Source of the DNA: Actinomadura sp. NBRC 104425
GTDB taxonomy: Bacteria > Actinomycetota > Actinomycetes > Streptosporangiales > Streptosporangiaceae
Direction of reading: 5' to 3'
DNA: 41,834 bases
NCBI RefSeq assembly: GCF_030269545.1
Contig: NZ_BSTN01000038.1
Location: forward strand, 1-41,834
A program made the position numbers and the translations under genes. Below are positions 1 through 7,495 of the stretch, piece by piece (the stretch's first letter is position 1; each line of letters starts with the position of its first letter). The notes below the pieces were generated by a model. That model had not been told where the DNA came from, did no database searches, and worked only from the letters and a program-made list of their open reading frames with translations.

Positions 1-180
1 CATCCGGATACTCGTCGCGGCGTCGTGCGCTGAACCCGCCGCCGTCGCCCTCCCCCCAGATGAGGTCCGGGACGAACCGGTGCCGCGGCATGGCCAGGAA
101 CGCCGGACGCCACCGGTCGGACAGCACACCGCGGTTTTCGAGTTCGCCGATGAGCTGCTGGTTCAGGGCTTCGGCCTCGC

Positions 181-324
181 TCACTTGCCCTTGCCGCCCT
201 TGCCCTCGTCGTCCTTGGCCCTTGTGCCCTTGCTCGGCTGCTTGGTCGGGTCGACGAACGTGCCGTGCTCCTCCTTGGGCCTGTAGCCGTCGCCGCTGTG
301 GCCATCGGTGCCGCGTTTGCCCAT
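181..324 (-). CDS. Small Lys/Gly-rich hypothetical protein (47 aa)
   Basis: A 47-codon gene starts at the ATG at 322-324, just after a strong GGAGGAAG ribosome-binding site. The product begins MGKRGTDGHSGDGYRP and ends in a charged Lys/Gly/Asp tail (KDDEGKGGKGK). It has no hydrophobic segment and looks intrinsically disordered. It is the last gene of the minus-strand regulatory cassette A and sits directly downstream of the duplicated noncoding element at 370-512. The equivalent position in cassette B holds a different gene, a 164-aa protein. I recognise no family, and the function is unknown. An open frame continues upstream of this ATG, but codon use there is poor, so the RBS decides the start. 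Confidence 0.55.
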   Translation of the reverse strand: MGKRGTDGHSGDGYRPKEEHGTFVDPTKQPSKGTRAKDDEGKGGKGK

Positions 325-369
325 CTGCTTCCTCCATGTGGTCGTTGTGTTGTCGCGGGATCGGTGGGC

Positions 370-512
370 GGGCGGGCCACCGCGCCATGCAGACCCGCCC
401 CGCCGTCTTGGCGCCGCGCCCCGGGAGGCACCCCTACGCACACGGGGGCGCGGCGGTCTGGAACCGCGGCCCGGGGCGTGGATGTGCCGCCAGCCTCCCG
501 GGACCGCGGGGT
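370..512 (-). repeat. Conserved 143-bp noncoding element, copy A
   Basis: This segment is about 90% identical by eye to 32217-32359 and lies at the same place in each cassette, right after the stop of the frame-shifted 82-aa gene. It contains CGCACACGGGGGCGCGGCG, TCTGGAACCGCGGCCCGGGG and several GC-rich palindromic pieces such as CCCCGTGTGCGTAGGGG. No credible ORF crosses it. The genes downstream differ between the copies, so what is conserved is the DNA or RNA itself. An attenuator, terminator or small RNA is possible. Confidence 0.55.
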
Positions 513-762
513 CTAGGTCGTCAACAGCTGCCGGGTGACCTCGGCGACCCCGTCGCGGGACGTGCATGTGCCGGCACTCATCGCCGATCCGCACGGCCAG
601 CCACCAGCCGTCACCGAGGTCCACGGCGACCGTCAGCTGTTCGCCGGTGTCGTCGTCGAAGGCGTTCCAGACGTCGGGGTAGCACCGGCGGATGAGGACC
701 GACCGGCCGCCGATCCGCACGCGGATGCACTGGCCGACGTCCTCGGCCTGGCCGCCGGTCAC
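513..762 (-). CDS. Hypothetical protein of about 82 aa requiring a +1 frame change
   Basis: The gene starts at the GTG at 760-762, overlapping the stop of the 117-aa gene (GTGA). The first frame encodes a convincing protein with high GC3 (RIGGRSVLIRRCYPDVWNAF, then WWLAVRIGDECRHMHV). At a CCC run (557-559) the codon bias jumps to the +1 frame, which ends DGVAEVTRQLLTT at a TAG at 513-515. The span is 250 nt, one more than 83 codons. The cassette B paralogue (32360-32610) shows the same frame change at a longer C run, so this may be programmed +1 frameshifting, a shared old mutation, or my misreading of the true end. The family is unknown. Confidence 0.45.
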
Positions 763-1112
763 CGTTCGTCGTCGTCGAGCTGGACGAACACGCCGACAAG
801 GCGCCGCCACCACGGCGGCCGGGGTGCTTCGTGCCGCCCGTGCACCGGACGCCGCACACGCCCCGGCACGGGCCGGGGGGCCTGCTGCGGGGCGACCGGC
901 TGTACCCCGGCGGCGGCCAAGCACCGCTCCAGCCCGGCGGGCGTGGCCGCGGCGACCACCTCGTCACCGACCGGGTGACCGGTCGGCCGCACCACCAGCG
1001 CCATCCACACCGCGTTCCGGTCGTCCCACCACACCGGCACCCGGTACCGCCGCCGCAAGCGGGCGGTGACGGCGGCGGTGTCCCACAGCACCGGCCCCGC
1101 GGGCGCGGTCAC
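759..1112 (-). CDS. Hypothetical protein, cassette small protein (117 aa)
   Basis: The product starts MTAPAGPVLWDTAAVTARLR and has a compact core, YRVPVWWDDRNAVWMALVV, followed by DEVVAAATPAGLERCLAAAG and an Arg/Pro-rich tail ending in LVGVFVQLDDDER. Both ends overlap neighbouring genes by 4 bp (ATGA-type upstream, GTGA downstream), so it is translationally coupled. A close paralogue of 123 aa is at 32607-32978. No transmembrane helix or known domain is visible. Such genes commonly accompany Scr1-type regulators in actinomycetes; the role is unknown. Confidence 0.7.
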   Translation of the reverse strand: MTAPAGPVLWDTAAVTARLRRRYRVPVWWDDRNAVWMALVVRPTGHPVGDEVVAAATPAGLERCLAAAGVQPVAPQQAPRPVPGRVRRPVHGRHEAPRPPWWRRLVGVFVQLDDDER

Positions 1113-1384
1113 TTCGCAGCCTCATCGGCGAGGCGCTCGGCGCGTCGGGCGAGGCGGCCGAGGATGTACAAGACCGCGTCCCGCTCGTGCCCGCCACCGG
1201 TCTCGGAAATCGGCTCACCCGCCCCGGTGAAGAACCACAGGCGGCCACCGTCCTCCGGCCTCGGCCGACAGGTGATCGTCAACCAGACACCGGCCGCGTC
1301 CGCGACGCGCAGCATGGTGGTGACCGTCAGACCCTGCACGGCCAGCTTCCGGCCGAGCGCGGCCAATGGGTCATACCCGTACAT
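1109..1384 (-). CDS. Hypothetical protein, cassette small protein (91 aa)
   Basis: I chose the ATG at 1382-1384 because a GGAGGTC ribosome-binding site precedes it and the paralogue at 32975-33253 starts at the same residue (MYGYDPLAALGRKLA against MYEYDPLAALGRKLA). The product contains GVWLTITCRPRPEDGGRLWF, a second strand-rich block and a C-terminal helix (HERDAVLYILGRLARRAE). It overlaps the downstream 117-aa gene by 4 bp. The 85-aa protein at 33646-33903 shares the same plan (N-terminal helix, strands, C-terminal helix), suggesting one small-domain family. Function unknown. Confidence 0.75.
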   Translation of the reverse strand: MYGYDPLAALGRKLAVQGLTVTTMLRVADAAGVWLTITCRPRPEDGGRLWFFTGAGEPISETGGGHERDAVLYILGRLARRAERLADEAAK

Positions 1385-1531
1385 CAGTCGGACCTCCGTC
1401 GTCCGGCGAGGTCCCGGGGTTCCCCGCTGTGACCGCAGCGGCCCGGGGTCGACGGCGTTTGTGCCATCCGTCACAGACGATCCACCCGCCGTGAGATCCA
1501 GAGCCAGAAGTGTGCAGGAGTGTGCAGCAGC

Positions 1532-2383
1532 TCAGCTCAACACGCCCAGCGCACGGCGCATCAGCGCGCGTGCCTGGTCGCCGTACACGGCCATCGCCGC
1601 GAACTCGGTGAACGCCTGGACATACTCCGCGATCTCGCCCGGCTGTGTGATCGTCAGATATCCCGACACCAGCTCGACGGTCACCTGAGCATCATCGAAG
1701 ATCCAAAACCCTTCGGCCGGCCACCGTGTGCGGCCGACCCCCATGGGGATCACACCCAGGCTGACCTGCGGCAGCGACGTGCACGTGATCAGGTGGTCGA
1801 TCTGCCCTGCCATCGTGGAGGCGTCGCACGGCGCCGACCGCAGCACCGACTCCTCCACCAGCATTGCGAACCGGCGATCCCCGGTGTGCAGGACGTGCTG
1901 TCTCTCCATGCGCGAGGCCACCGCAGCGTCCACGTCGTCGCGCAGGCCGCTGCGCTCCTGGATCGACCGCAGCACGGCTGTCGTGTATGCACGGGTCTGC
2001 AACAGGCCGGGCACGAGCCAGGACGAGTAGGCCCGGAAGTGCCGGGTGCGCTCGTATACCGGCAGCCGCGCCTCCTGCTGGCGCCGTAGGCCAGTGCGGA
2101 GCAATCGCCGCCACTCCATGTACATGCTGCCGACCACGCGCAGGGCCGCGATCAACTCGTCGGCCTGCTCGGGCACACCACACACCCGGCACCAGGTGCG
2201 GATGTCGGTGGCGGAGGGCGAGGTCGCCGTGTGTTCCAGCTTTGACACCTTCGTGCGGTGCCACCCTGCCGCCTCTGCGAGCGCGGTCGCGGTCAGTCCT
2301 GCTTCGACGCGGATGTCTCTGAGGCGGTCGGCGAGCGCCTTACGCGCCTGCTGGACGCTGGACGACGGCGAGGTGGCGGACAC
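1532..2383 (-). CDS. Helix-turn-helix regulator, Scr1/DUF5753 family (283 aa)
   Basis: This is a cytoplasmic DNA-binding regulator. Residues about 16-75 form an XRE-type helix-turn-helix (LADRLRDIRVEAGLTATALA, then GWHRTKVSKLEHTATSPSA). Residues about 95-275 match the Scr1/DUF5753 C-terminal domain, with typical blocks such as FRAYSSWLVPGLLQTRAYTT and the ending ALMRRALGVLS. Length is normal for the family. It starts at the GTG at 2381-2383, 7 bp after the DUF6879 gene stop, and is probably co-transcribed with it. In actinomycetes these regulators usually pair with a small DUF397 or DUF6879 partner and act in development or secondary metabolism. Its target is not visible; the divergent graspetide cluster at 3634 is a reasonable guess. 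Confidence 0.88.
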   Translation of the reverse strand: MSATSPSSSVQQARKALADRLRDIRVEAGLTATALAEAAGWHRTKVSKLEHTATSPSATDIRTWCRVCGVPEQADELIAALRVVGSMYMEWRRLLRTGLRRQQEARLPVYERTRHFRAYSSWLVPGLLQTRAYTTAVLRSIQERSGLRDDVDAAVASRMERQHVLHTGDRRFAMLVEESVLRSAPCDASTMAGQIDHLITCTSLPQVSLGVIPMGVGRTRWPAEGFWIFDDAQVTVELVSGYLTITQPGEIAEYVQAFTEFAAMAVYGDQARALMRRALGVLS

Positions 2384-2390
2384 GGTACGC

Positions 2391-2909
2391 CTAGGCGGGT
2401 CGGTAGTCCTCGTGGTCGACGCCGCGTTCCCACACCGCCTCGAACGCGGCCGCGCACAGCTTGACGGCCGCCGGGTCCTCGGTGATCTCGGTTCCGGTGG
2501 GTCGGCCGTCGCCGTCGAAGTGGTTCCACAGCACCAGACGGCCGTCGACGAGCCAGAAGTCGTTACCCGGCAGGGCTAGGTCGGACGCGCGTCGGCGCGG
2601 CAGCCAGCGCAGCCGCTCGCCGGCAGCGACGTTGGTGAACGCGTAGCTGTGGCTGTAGCGGATGTACTCGCTGACCGGTTCGGACACCACGCGGGCCCGG
2701 CGCACGTCGACCCCGCGGCCGACGGTCTCGGCGATCAGGTCCAGCCAGGGGCGCCACCAGGACGCGCGGTCGGCGGGGTCCCAGCGATGCCCGTCCCGCC
2801 ACGCCTGAATGCGCTGCTGCTCGGCCTCGACGGTGTAGACGTCGCGCATCTCCAGGTGCACGGCCGACACGGTGGCCGAGGTGAGCAGGTCACGATACGT
2901 CGGTGCCAC
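2391..2909 (-). CDS. DUF6879 family protein (172 aa)
   Basis: The product matches the DUF6879 pattern: an N-terminal helix with SAVHLEMRDVYTVEAEQQRI, then DRASWWRPWLDLIAETVGRG, the block SEPVSEYIRYSHSYAFTNVA, and the acceptor-like FWLVDGRLVLWNHFDGDG. These proteins are common partners of Scr1-type regulators, and here the regulator gene follows after 7 bp. Their biochemical role is not established, but antagonism or co-factor action on the HTH protein is often proposed. It starts at a GTG and overlaps the end of the 74-aa gene by 20 bp. Soluble, with no signal peptide. Confidence 0.82.
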   Translation of the reverse strand: MAPTYRDLLTSATVSAVHLEMRDVYTVEAEQQRIQAWRDGHRWDPADRASWWRPWLDLIAETVGRGVDVRRARVVSEPVSEYIRYSHSYAFTNVAAGERLRWLPRRRASDLALPGNDFWLVDGRLVLWNHFDGDGRPTGTEITEDPAAVKLCAAAFEAVWERGVDHEDYRPA

Positions 2910-3114
2910 CGGTCACCTCCGGGAAGAATCGCATCATCCGGGCGGGGAACCGCATGGTCAGCTCGCCCGGCGGGTCATCGCCGACGGCCGCGCGTGTCTG
3001 CGCGTCGATCTTCCACCCTCGCAGGACGTAGTCCCCGGTGTCGGGATCGCGCCACACAGTAGGAGATTGCCCGTCGTCGGACTGGGGGTCCTTTCCCAGG
3101 AACTCTAGGGTCAC
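2890..3114 (-). CDS. Small hypothetical protein, DUF397-partner-like position (74 aa)
   Basis: I chose the GTG at 3112-3114 because GAGAGGGAGG precedes it. The product reads VTLEFLGKDPQSDDGQSPTV, then WRDPDTGDYVLRGWKI, then PGELTMRFPARMMRFFPEV. This small soluble fold resembles the proteins encoded just before DUF6879 in actinomycete regulator cassettes. It overlaps the next gene by 20 bp. No family name can be given with confidence. It has no counterpart in cassette B, whose middle part has been replaced by a different regulator. Confidence 0.7.
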   Translation of the reverse strand: MTLEFLGKDPQSDDGQSPTVWRDPDTGDYVLRGWKIDAQTRAAVGDDPPGELTMRFPARMMRFFPEVTGGTDVS

Positions 3115-3202
3115 GCCGCCCTCCCTCTCCGCTGGTGTGCAAAGGCGTGCACGATGACTCTCGCTCTGGCGGCGGGGACGGGTCAAGCTGGCTGGGGCCG
3201 CG

Positions 3203-3523
3203 CTACCCACCGATGCCCAGGACGTACGGCAGTGTGGCGAGCGCCGGCCACGCGTCCCACAGGCAGATCACCGCGGCCGCGACCAGGTGGACGATGACGA
3301 GCAGGACAGCCCGGTGTAGAAAGTCCCGCCACATCTCCCGGTCCGTGCGCTCGGGCCGCTGGGCGAGGCGCCGCCGGATGATCTCGGTGTAGCGGGCGCG
3401 GTCGCCGCCGGCCTCACGCCAGACGGCGCGGCGCTGGACGACGACGTGGTATCGGCGGGCGAGTGGCTCGGTGTCGCGCTGGCCTCCGTCAGTGGCACGT
3501 CCCTGCGCGACTGGCTGGTCCAC
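3203..3523 (-). CDS. Small single-pass membrane protein (106 aa)
   Basis: The N-terminal part is basic (RRAVWREAGGDRARYTEIIR, then RRLAQRPERTDREMWRDFLH). It is followed by one hydrophobic helix (AVLLVIVHLVAAAVICLW) and a short hydrophobic tail ending LPYVLGIGG. It is the first gene of minus-strand cassette A and faces the graspetide precursor across about 110 bp of shared promoter region. A degenerate paralogue at 35209-35664 has lost this tail by frameshift. No motif reveals a function. The exact start is uncertain because no strong RBS is visible. Confidence 0.6.
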   Translation of the reverse strand: MDQPVAQGRATDGGQRDTEPLARRYHVVVQRRAVWREAGGDRARYTEIIRRRLAQRPERTDREMWRDFLHRAVLLVIVHLVAAAVICLWDAWPALATLPYVLGIGG

Positions 3524-3633
3524 CAGGGCGGTGCGAAGACGGTCGGCGGAGATGGTGAGTGGCGTTTTACCTTCTCGCTGTGCGGTTCGCCAGTTACCTT
3601 CGGGATGATGCCCGAACCGGAGGCGATGCGATC

Positions 3634-3924
3634 ATGCTCCACCCTCCCGTCGCCCGTCGTCCTTTCACGGAGGTCGACCAGGTCACCTGTTCACCGGACG
3701 GCGAGTCCCGCGGCCTGCTGGCCCGTGTCGGTGACCTGTTCCCGCTCAATCCCATCGGCAACGTGCTGAGCAGGACCGACACTCCGGCCACCGAGGCCCG
3801 CCCGTGGGGGCTGCGGCACCTGACCGTCCCGCAGCCCCGCGCCGGCAAGCACGAGGGCGGCACCAAAGAGACCACAGGCGACCCCGACGGCACCAGCCCC
3901 GGCGAGGAAACGGGCGGCGATTGA
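3634..3924 (+). CDS. tgmA: ATP-grasp-modified RiPP (graspetide) precursor, TgmA-like (96 aa)
   Basis: This is the precursor of a ribosomal peptide crosslinked by the adjacent ATP-grasp ligase. It starts at the ATG at 3634 with GGAGG 10 nt upstream. The long leader (about residues 1-68) begins MLHPPVARRPFTEVDQ and carries the family's recognition-like motif RPWGLRHL at 57-63. The putative core, residues about 70-96, is rich in Thr/Ser and Asp/Glu (KHEGGTKETTGDPDGTSPGE), which are donors and acceptors for omega-ester links. It contains an Asp-Gly pair at 85-86, a preferred site for aspartimide formation by a PIMT-like enzyme. The stop overlaps the ligase start. Calling the family is safe; the crosslink pattern is inference. 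Confidence 0.85.
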   Translation: MLHPPVARRPFTEVDQVTCSPDGESRGLLARVGDLFPLNPIGNVLSRTDTPATEARPWGLRHLTVPQPRAGKHEGGTKETTGDPDGTSPGEETGGD

Positions 3925-4922
3925 CCCGCAGCACGCACGGCCGGTCGGTGCTGATCCTGGCCGCCCCCACCTTCGACGACCCCACCGCCGACCGCGTCGC
4001 GGCCGAGTTGGCGCTGCGCGGCGTGCCGGTGATCCGCATGGACGCCGCGCAGTTCCCCACCCGCATCGCCATGACCGCCACCATCTCCTCCGGCGACCGC
4101 TGGCGCGGACGGCTCACCGCGACCGACGACGGCCACGATCTCGTCGACCTGGCGGGCGTCGGCGCGGTGTACTACCGCCACCCCGAGCAGTTCGTCCTCG
4201 ATGAGCGGATGTCGGCGCCCGAGCGCGTCTTCGCGTTCCGCGAGGCGCGGCGCGGGTTCGGCGGCGTCGTCCAGGCCCTGGCCGGCGCGCGGTGGGTGAA
4301 CGACCCGGTCGCGGCCGCGCGGTGCGAGTACAAGCCGGTCCAGCTCGCCGAGGCCGCCCGCGTCGGCCTGGAGATCCCCGACACGCTCATCACCTCCGAT
4401 CCGCAGGCCGCCTACGACTGGGCGAAAGCCTTGGGCCGGCCGGTCGTCTACAAGCCGCTCGGCGGGATCTGGCACGGCGACGAAGGCCGCGTCCGCGTGC
4501 TCTACACGACCGCAGTCCGCGACCTGGAGACGCTGCGGGACCCGGCGATCTGCCGCACGGCGCACCTGTTCCAGGAACAGGTGCCCAAGGCGTTCGAGGC
4601 CCGCGCGGTCGTGGTCGGGCACCGCGTGTTCGCCATGCGCATCCAGGCGGGCAGCGAACGCGCCGCGATGGACTGGAGAAGCGATTACGACGCGCTGACC
4701 TACGACGACCTGCACCTGCCCGCCGACACTGCCGCGAAGCTGGTGGAGCTGCACCGCAGGCTCGGCCTGGTCTGCGGCGCCGCCGACCTGGTCTGCCGCC
4801 CCGACGGCCGGTACGTGCTGCTGGAGACCAACCAGGCCGGGGAATGGGGCTGGATCACCGCCGAGACAGGCGCGCCGATCGCCGCAGCCGTCGCCGACGA
4901 GCTGACCCGGATTCCCACGTGA
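3921..4922 (+). CDS. tgmB: ATP-grasp ligase of a graspetide cluster, TgmB-like (333 aa)
   Basis: The enzyme uses ATP to activate Asp/Glu side chains of the precursor and join them to Ser/Thr (or Lys) as omega-esters or amides. The N-terminal domain (SVLILAAPTFDDPTADRVAA) is typical of the family. The ATP-grasp fold shows KPLGGIWHGDEGRVR, the lid region HLFQEQVPKAFEARAVVVG, and the metal-binding end YVLLETNQAGEWGWI. The TTG at 3921 overlaps the precursor stop; a GTG at 3948 is an alternative start. It overlaps tgmC by 4 bp, so the three genes form one coupled operon. Confidence 0.9.
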   Translation: MTRSTHGRSVLILAAPTFDDPTADRVAAELALRGVPVIRMDAAQFPTRIAMTATISSGDRWRGRLTATDDGHDLVDLAGVGAVYYRHPEQFVLDERMSAPERVFAFREARRGFGGVVQALAGARWVNDPVAAARCEYKPVQLAEAARVGLEIPDTLITSDPQAAYDWAKALGRPVVYKPLGGIWHGDEGRVRVLYTTAVRDLETLRDPAICRTAHLFQEQVPKAFEARAVVVGHRVFAMRIQAGSERAAMDWRSDYDALTYDDLHLPADTAAKLVELHRRLGLVCGAADLVCRPDGRYVLLETNQAGEWGWITAETGAPIAAAVADELTRIPT

Positions 4923-6079
4923 CCGCAAACCCCGACGTCCGCAACCGCGCCATGACCGCCGCGCTGCGCGCCGCCGGCGTGCTGACCGACGCCCGGGTGG
5001 AGGCGGCCATGCACGCCGTCCCACGACACCTCTTCGCTCCCGATACCGGATGGCTCGCCCCCGACAACGGCGCGGGGCCGGGCCGGGCCATCAACCGCCA
5101 CACCGACCCCGACGGCTGGTGGGACGCGGTCTACAGCGACGGGTCGATCATCACCCAACGCGAGGACGGCGCGGCCCCCGCCGACGCCCCCACCGGCACC
5201 CCCACCAGCTCCCTGTCCGGGCCCGGCGCGGTCGCCGGGTTCCTGCAGCTGCTGGACGTGCGGGCGCGGGACCGTGTGCTGGAGATCGGCACCGGCACCG
5301 GCTGGACCGCCGCACTGCTCACCCGCCTCGGCGCCGACGTCACCACCATCGAGGTCGACCCGAACGTCGCCGATCAGGCCACCGCCAACCTCAAGGCCGC
5401 CGACGTCGCCGTGCACCTGGTGATCGGTGACGGCGCGCGCGGCCGGCCGGACGGCGGCCCGTACGACCGCGTCCACGCCACCTGCGCCGTGACGGCCGTG
5501 CCGTACCCGTGGGTCGAGCAGACCCGCCCCGGCGGCGTGATCGTCGCCCCCTGGCAGCCGATGCCCGGCCACGGCTGGAAGCTGCGACTGACCGTCTCGG
5601 GACCGCGCGCAGTGGGACGCTTCCACGGGGCAGCCGGGTACATGCTGCTGCGCGCGCACCGCACCGTCGCACGCTGGAACCCCCACCACGCCGACGACGC
5701 CGGCACCGCCCGCACCCGCCTGGACCCCCGCACCATCCACCAGGCCGGTGCCGGGTTCATGCTCGCGATCGCCGCGCGCTGTCCCCGGCTCGGCATGATG
5801 CCGATGCACAACGACGACGGGTCGTTCTCCCTACTGCTGTTCGAACCCGGCGACGCAGACGGCTCCTGGGCCACCTGCGACTGGGAGCCCGGCCACACCG
5901 ACTACCAGGTCACCCAGTACGGCGCGCGGCGGCTGTGGGACGAGACCGCGGCCGCGTTCGCCTGGTGGGTCGACCAAGGCGCACCCGGCCCCGACAGATA
6001 TGGCCTCACCGTCACCGAACACGGCGAACACCTATGGCTCGACCACCCGGCCACCACCATCTCGCCAGCACCCCCGTAG
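4919..6079 (+). CDS. tgmC: PIMT-like O-methyltransferase of a graspetide cluster, TgmC-like (386 aa)
   Basis: This is a SAM-dependent methyltransferase of the protein-L-isoaspartate methyltransferase type found with ATP-grasp peptide systems. Visible motifs are VPRHLFAPDTGW near residue 36, DAVYSDGSIITQRE, the SAM-binding VLEIGTGTGWTAALL, the acidic loop TTIEVDPNVADQA, and RPGGVIVAPWQP. The C-terminal third (about residues 230-386) extends beyond ordinary PIMTs, as in these maturases. Family members methylate an Asp in the ester-crosslinked peptide, which then cyclises to aspartimide (fuscimiditide-type chemistry). GTG start overlapping the tgmB stop. Confidence 0.87.
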   Translation: MTANPDVRNRAMTAALRAAGVLTDARVEAAMHAVPRHLFAPDTGWLAPDNGAGPGRAINRHTDPDGWWDAVYSDGSIITQREDGAAPADAPTGTPTSSLSGPGAVAGFLQLLDVRARDRVLEIGTGTGWTAALLTRLGADVTTIEVDPNVADQATANLKAADVAVHLVIGDGARGRPDGGPYDRVHATCAVTAVPYPWVEQTRPGGVIVAPWQPMPGHGWKLRLTVSGPRAVGRFHGAAGYMLLRAHRTVARWNPHHADDAGTARTRLDPRTIHQAGAGFMLAIAARCPRLGMMPMHNDDGSFSLLLFEPGDADGSWATCDWEPGHTDYQVTQYGARRLWDETAAAFAWWVDQGAPGPDRYGLTVTEHGEHLWLDHPATTISPAPP

Positions 6080-6378
6080 CGCCGAGACGAGCCGAGCGGG
6101 TTCGAGCCCTGCGCGAACCCGAGAACGAGTCCGAGCAGGACGGCGACGACAGGGATCGCAAGCGCGGCCACCGCGTGCCGCCCTGCCCGATAGCGGTATG
6201 GCGCAGGATGCAGCAATGCCGCGAGCCCGGCCATGAGCGCAAAGATGATCAACGAAGGCAGCGCGACCCACAGCAGGCTCCAGGTCAACGCGGTCAGGCC
6301 GTCACCGGCTCCGACCCTGACGGCGACGACCGCGTTGACAAGCGCGCCCCAGCGCAGACGGCCAAGGCGACGCTTCAT
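5902..6378 (-). CDS. Possible small polytopic membrane protein (up to 158 aa)
   Basis: The first 95 residues look real: a basic start (MKRRLGRLRWGALVNAVVAV), then hydrophobic stretches LLWVALPSLIIFALMAGLAAL and HAVAALAIPVVAVLLGLVL. The remaining 60 residues lie antisense to the end of tgmC and have poor composition. Either the true gene is shorter through an error, or the two genes overlap tail to tail by about 180 bp. No RBS stands out. Function unknown. Confidence 0.4.
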   Translation of the reverse strand: MKRRLGRLRWGALVNAVVAVRVGAGDGLTALTWSLLWVALPSLIIFALMAGLAALLHPAPYRYRAGRHAVAALAIPVVAVLLGLVLGFAQGSNPLGSSRRYGGAGEMVVAGWSSHRCSPCSVTVRPYLSGPGAPWSTHQANAAAVSSHSRRAPYWVTW

Positions 6379-6425
6379 GACCTGATCAGGTCCATCACCC
6401 TTTCCGCATGCGACACGGCGCCCCC

Positions 6426-6860
6426 TTACAGGCCGGACCAGCCCCGGTACACCATGATGACGCCGAGCACTACGACCAGCGGACCGAGCACCAACATGGC
6501 CAGATGCACTCCCGCGCGCTCGGCGGTGCTGTGCGGACGCTCCGGGTCGTAGACGACGGTCACTGCTCGCCCCGGCCTCGGCCCCGGGAACGTCGACAGC
6601 GCACTGGTCCTCTCGACGGTCCGGCCGTCCTCGGTGGTGAATCGGAAACGTGCGGCACGGCTGTAGACGCCGGGACCACTCACGTGCCCGACCTCCTCCC
6701 GGCCCACGAACACGCCGCGAGCCCGCCGCATACGCCGGGTCAGCCGCAGGCGACCCACGATCTCGGCGAGTGCGACACCGACGAACGTCAGCCCCAATGC
6801 AATGCTGAGGATATTCCCGACCACCGGCCCTCCCAGCCGCGTCGACGCGGCGTCAGCCAC
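6426..6860 (-). CDS. DUF3592 domain-containing membrane protein (144 aa)
   Basis: The product has an N-terminal helix (VVGNILSIALGLTFVGVALA), a basic loop, an extracytoplasmic-type beta region (AARFRFTTEDGRTVERTSAL, with the typical GRAVTVVYDPERPH), and a C-terminal helix (AMLVLGPLVVVLGVIMVYRG). This is the DUF3592 architecture, and VYDP is its hallmark. The role of the family is unknown. The gene is monocistronic in appearance, with about 110 bp of intergenic DNA upstream. Confidence 0.82.
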   Translation of the reverse strand: MADAASTRLGGPVVGNILSIALGLTFVGVALAEIVGRLRLTRRMRRARGVFVGREEVGHVSGPGVYSRAARFRFTTEDGRTVERTSALSTFPGPRPGRAVTVVYDPERPHSTAERAGVHLAMLVLGPLVVVLGVIMVYRGWSGL

Positions 6861-6974
6861 GGCATTTCGGCAGATTCTTGAACGGGCGGGTACCGTCTGG
6901 CAAGGGTGCGCCGTGATACCGCGCGTTCGTAGCCGAACGCGTGGAATTTGAGAGCGCGGCGTTGATCCCTAGTT

Positions 6975-7495
6975 TCAGCCCCACTTCACAATCGCACCGT
7001 AGTTGGAGTCGGTCTGATCGTACTGATAATCGACCTTGGAGGTCTTTCCCCTCTCGTACAGCAGTCGCTGCAACGGAGTGGCGTCCGGCCCTGGCTGCCT
7101 TGTCGGAGCCATGTCATCCCAGTTAGCGCCAGGCGTTTGCCCACCTGGACCACCCCTGGCGGCGCGCCGGTGCCGACGCCTGGACGAGGAGATCAACGCC
7201 ATCGACCAGGAGGCGGAACTGGCCGCCCGGCTGGGGCGGTGCCGGCCCCCGGACGGCGGCACCCACGGCATGTGTCCCGGCCGAGGAAGACGATCCGATG
7301 GCCGGGCGCGGCGAGCACATCGCGCTCCAGTCCGGCAGCATCCGGGCGATGATCGTGACGATGAAGGGCGCACTGCCGGCGCGGATCGCCCCGTACGCCT
7401 CGGCGACAGCCTGGAGCTGGTCGTCGGCCAGTCCATAGGCCCTTTGGAGTGCCGCCAGCGAGATGGACCTGTTCGATGGGTTCCATTTCCCTCAC
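6975..7495 (-). pseudogene. Decayed gene downstream of the nucleoside hydrolase
   Basis: Coding-like pieces run in different minus-strand frames. VREMEPIEQ starts at a GTG overlapping the hydrolase stop. ISLAALQRAYGLADDQLQAV and PFIVTIIARMLPDW follow in a second frame, then GLERDVLAAPGHRIVFLGRD in a third. The tail LLYERGKTSKVDYQYDQTDS ends at 6975. At least two frameshifts and probably a deletion separate them. The operon-like overlap suggests it was once co-translated with the hydrolase. The VFLGRD block recalls HAD or phosphoribosyltransferase-like loops, but the family cannot be fixed. Confidence 0.5.

Noticed and set aside
3594..5024. 476-codon minus-strand open frame across the graspetide genes
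   Set aside because: It is antisense to a clear ATP-grasp gene, has Arg/Gly/Pro-dominated composition and carries no domain.
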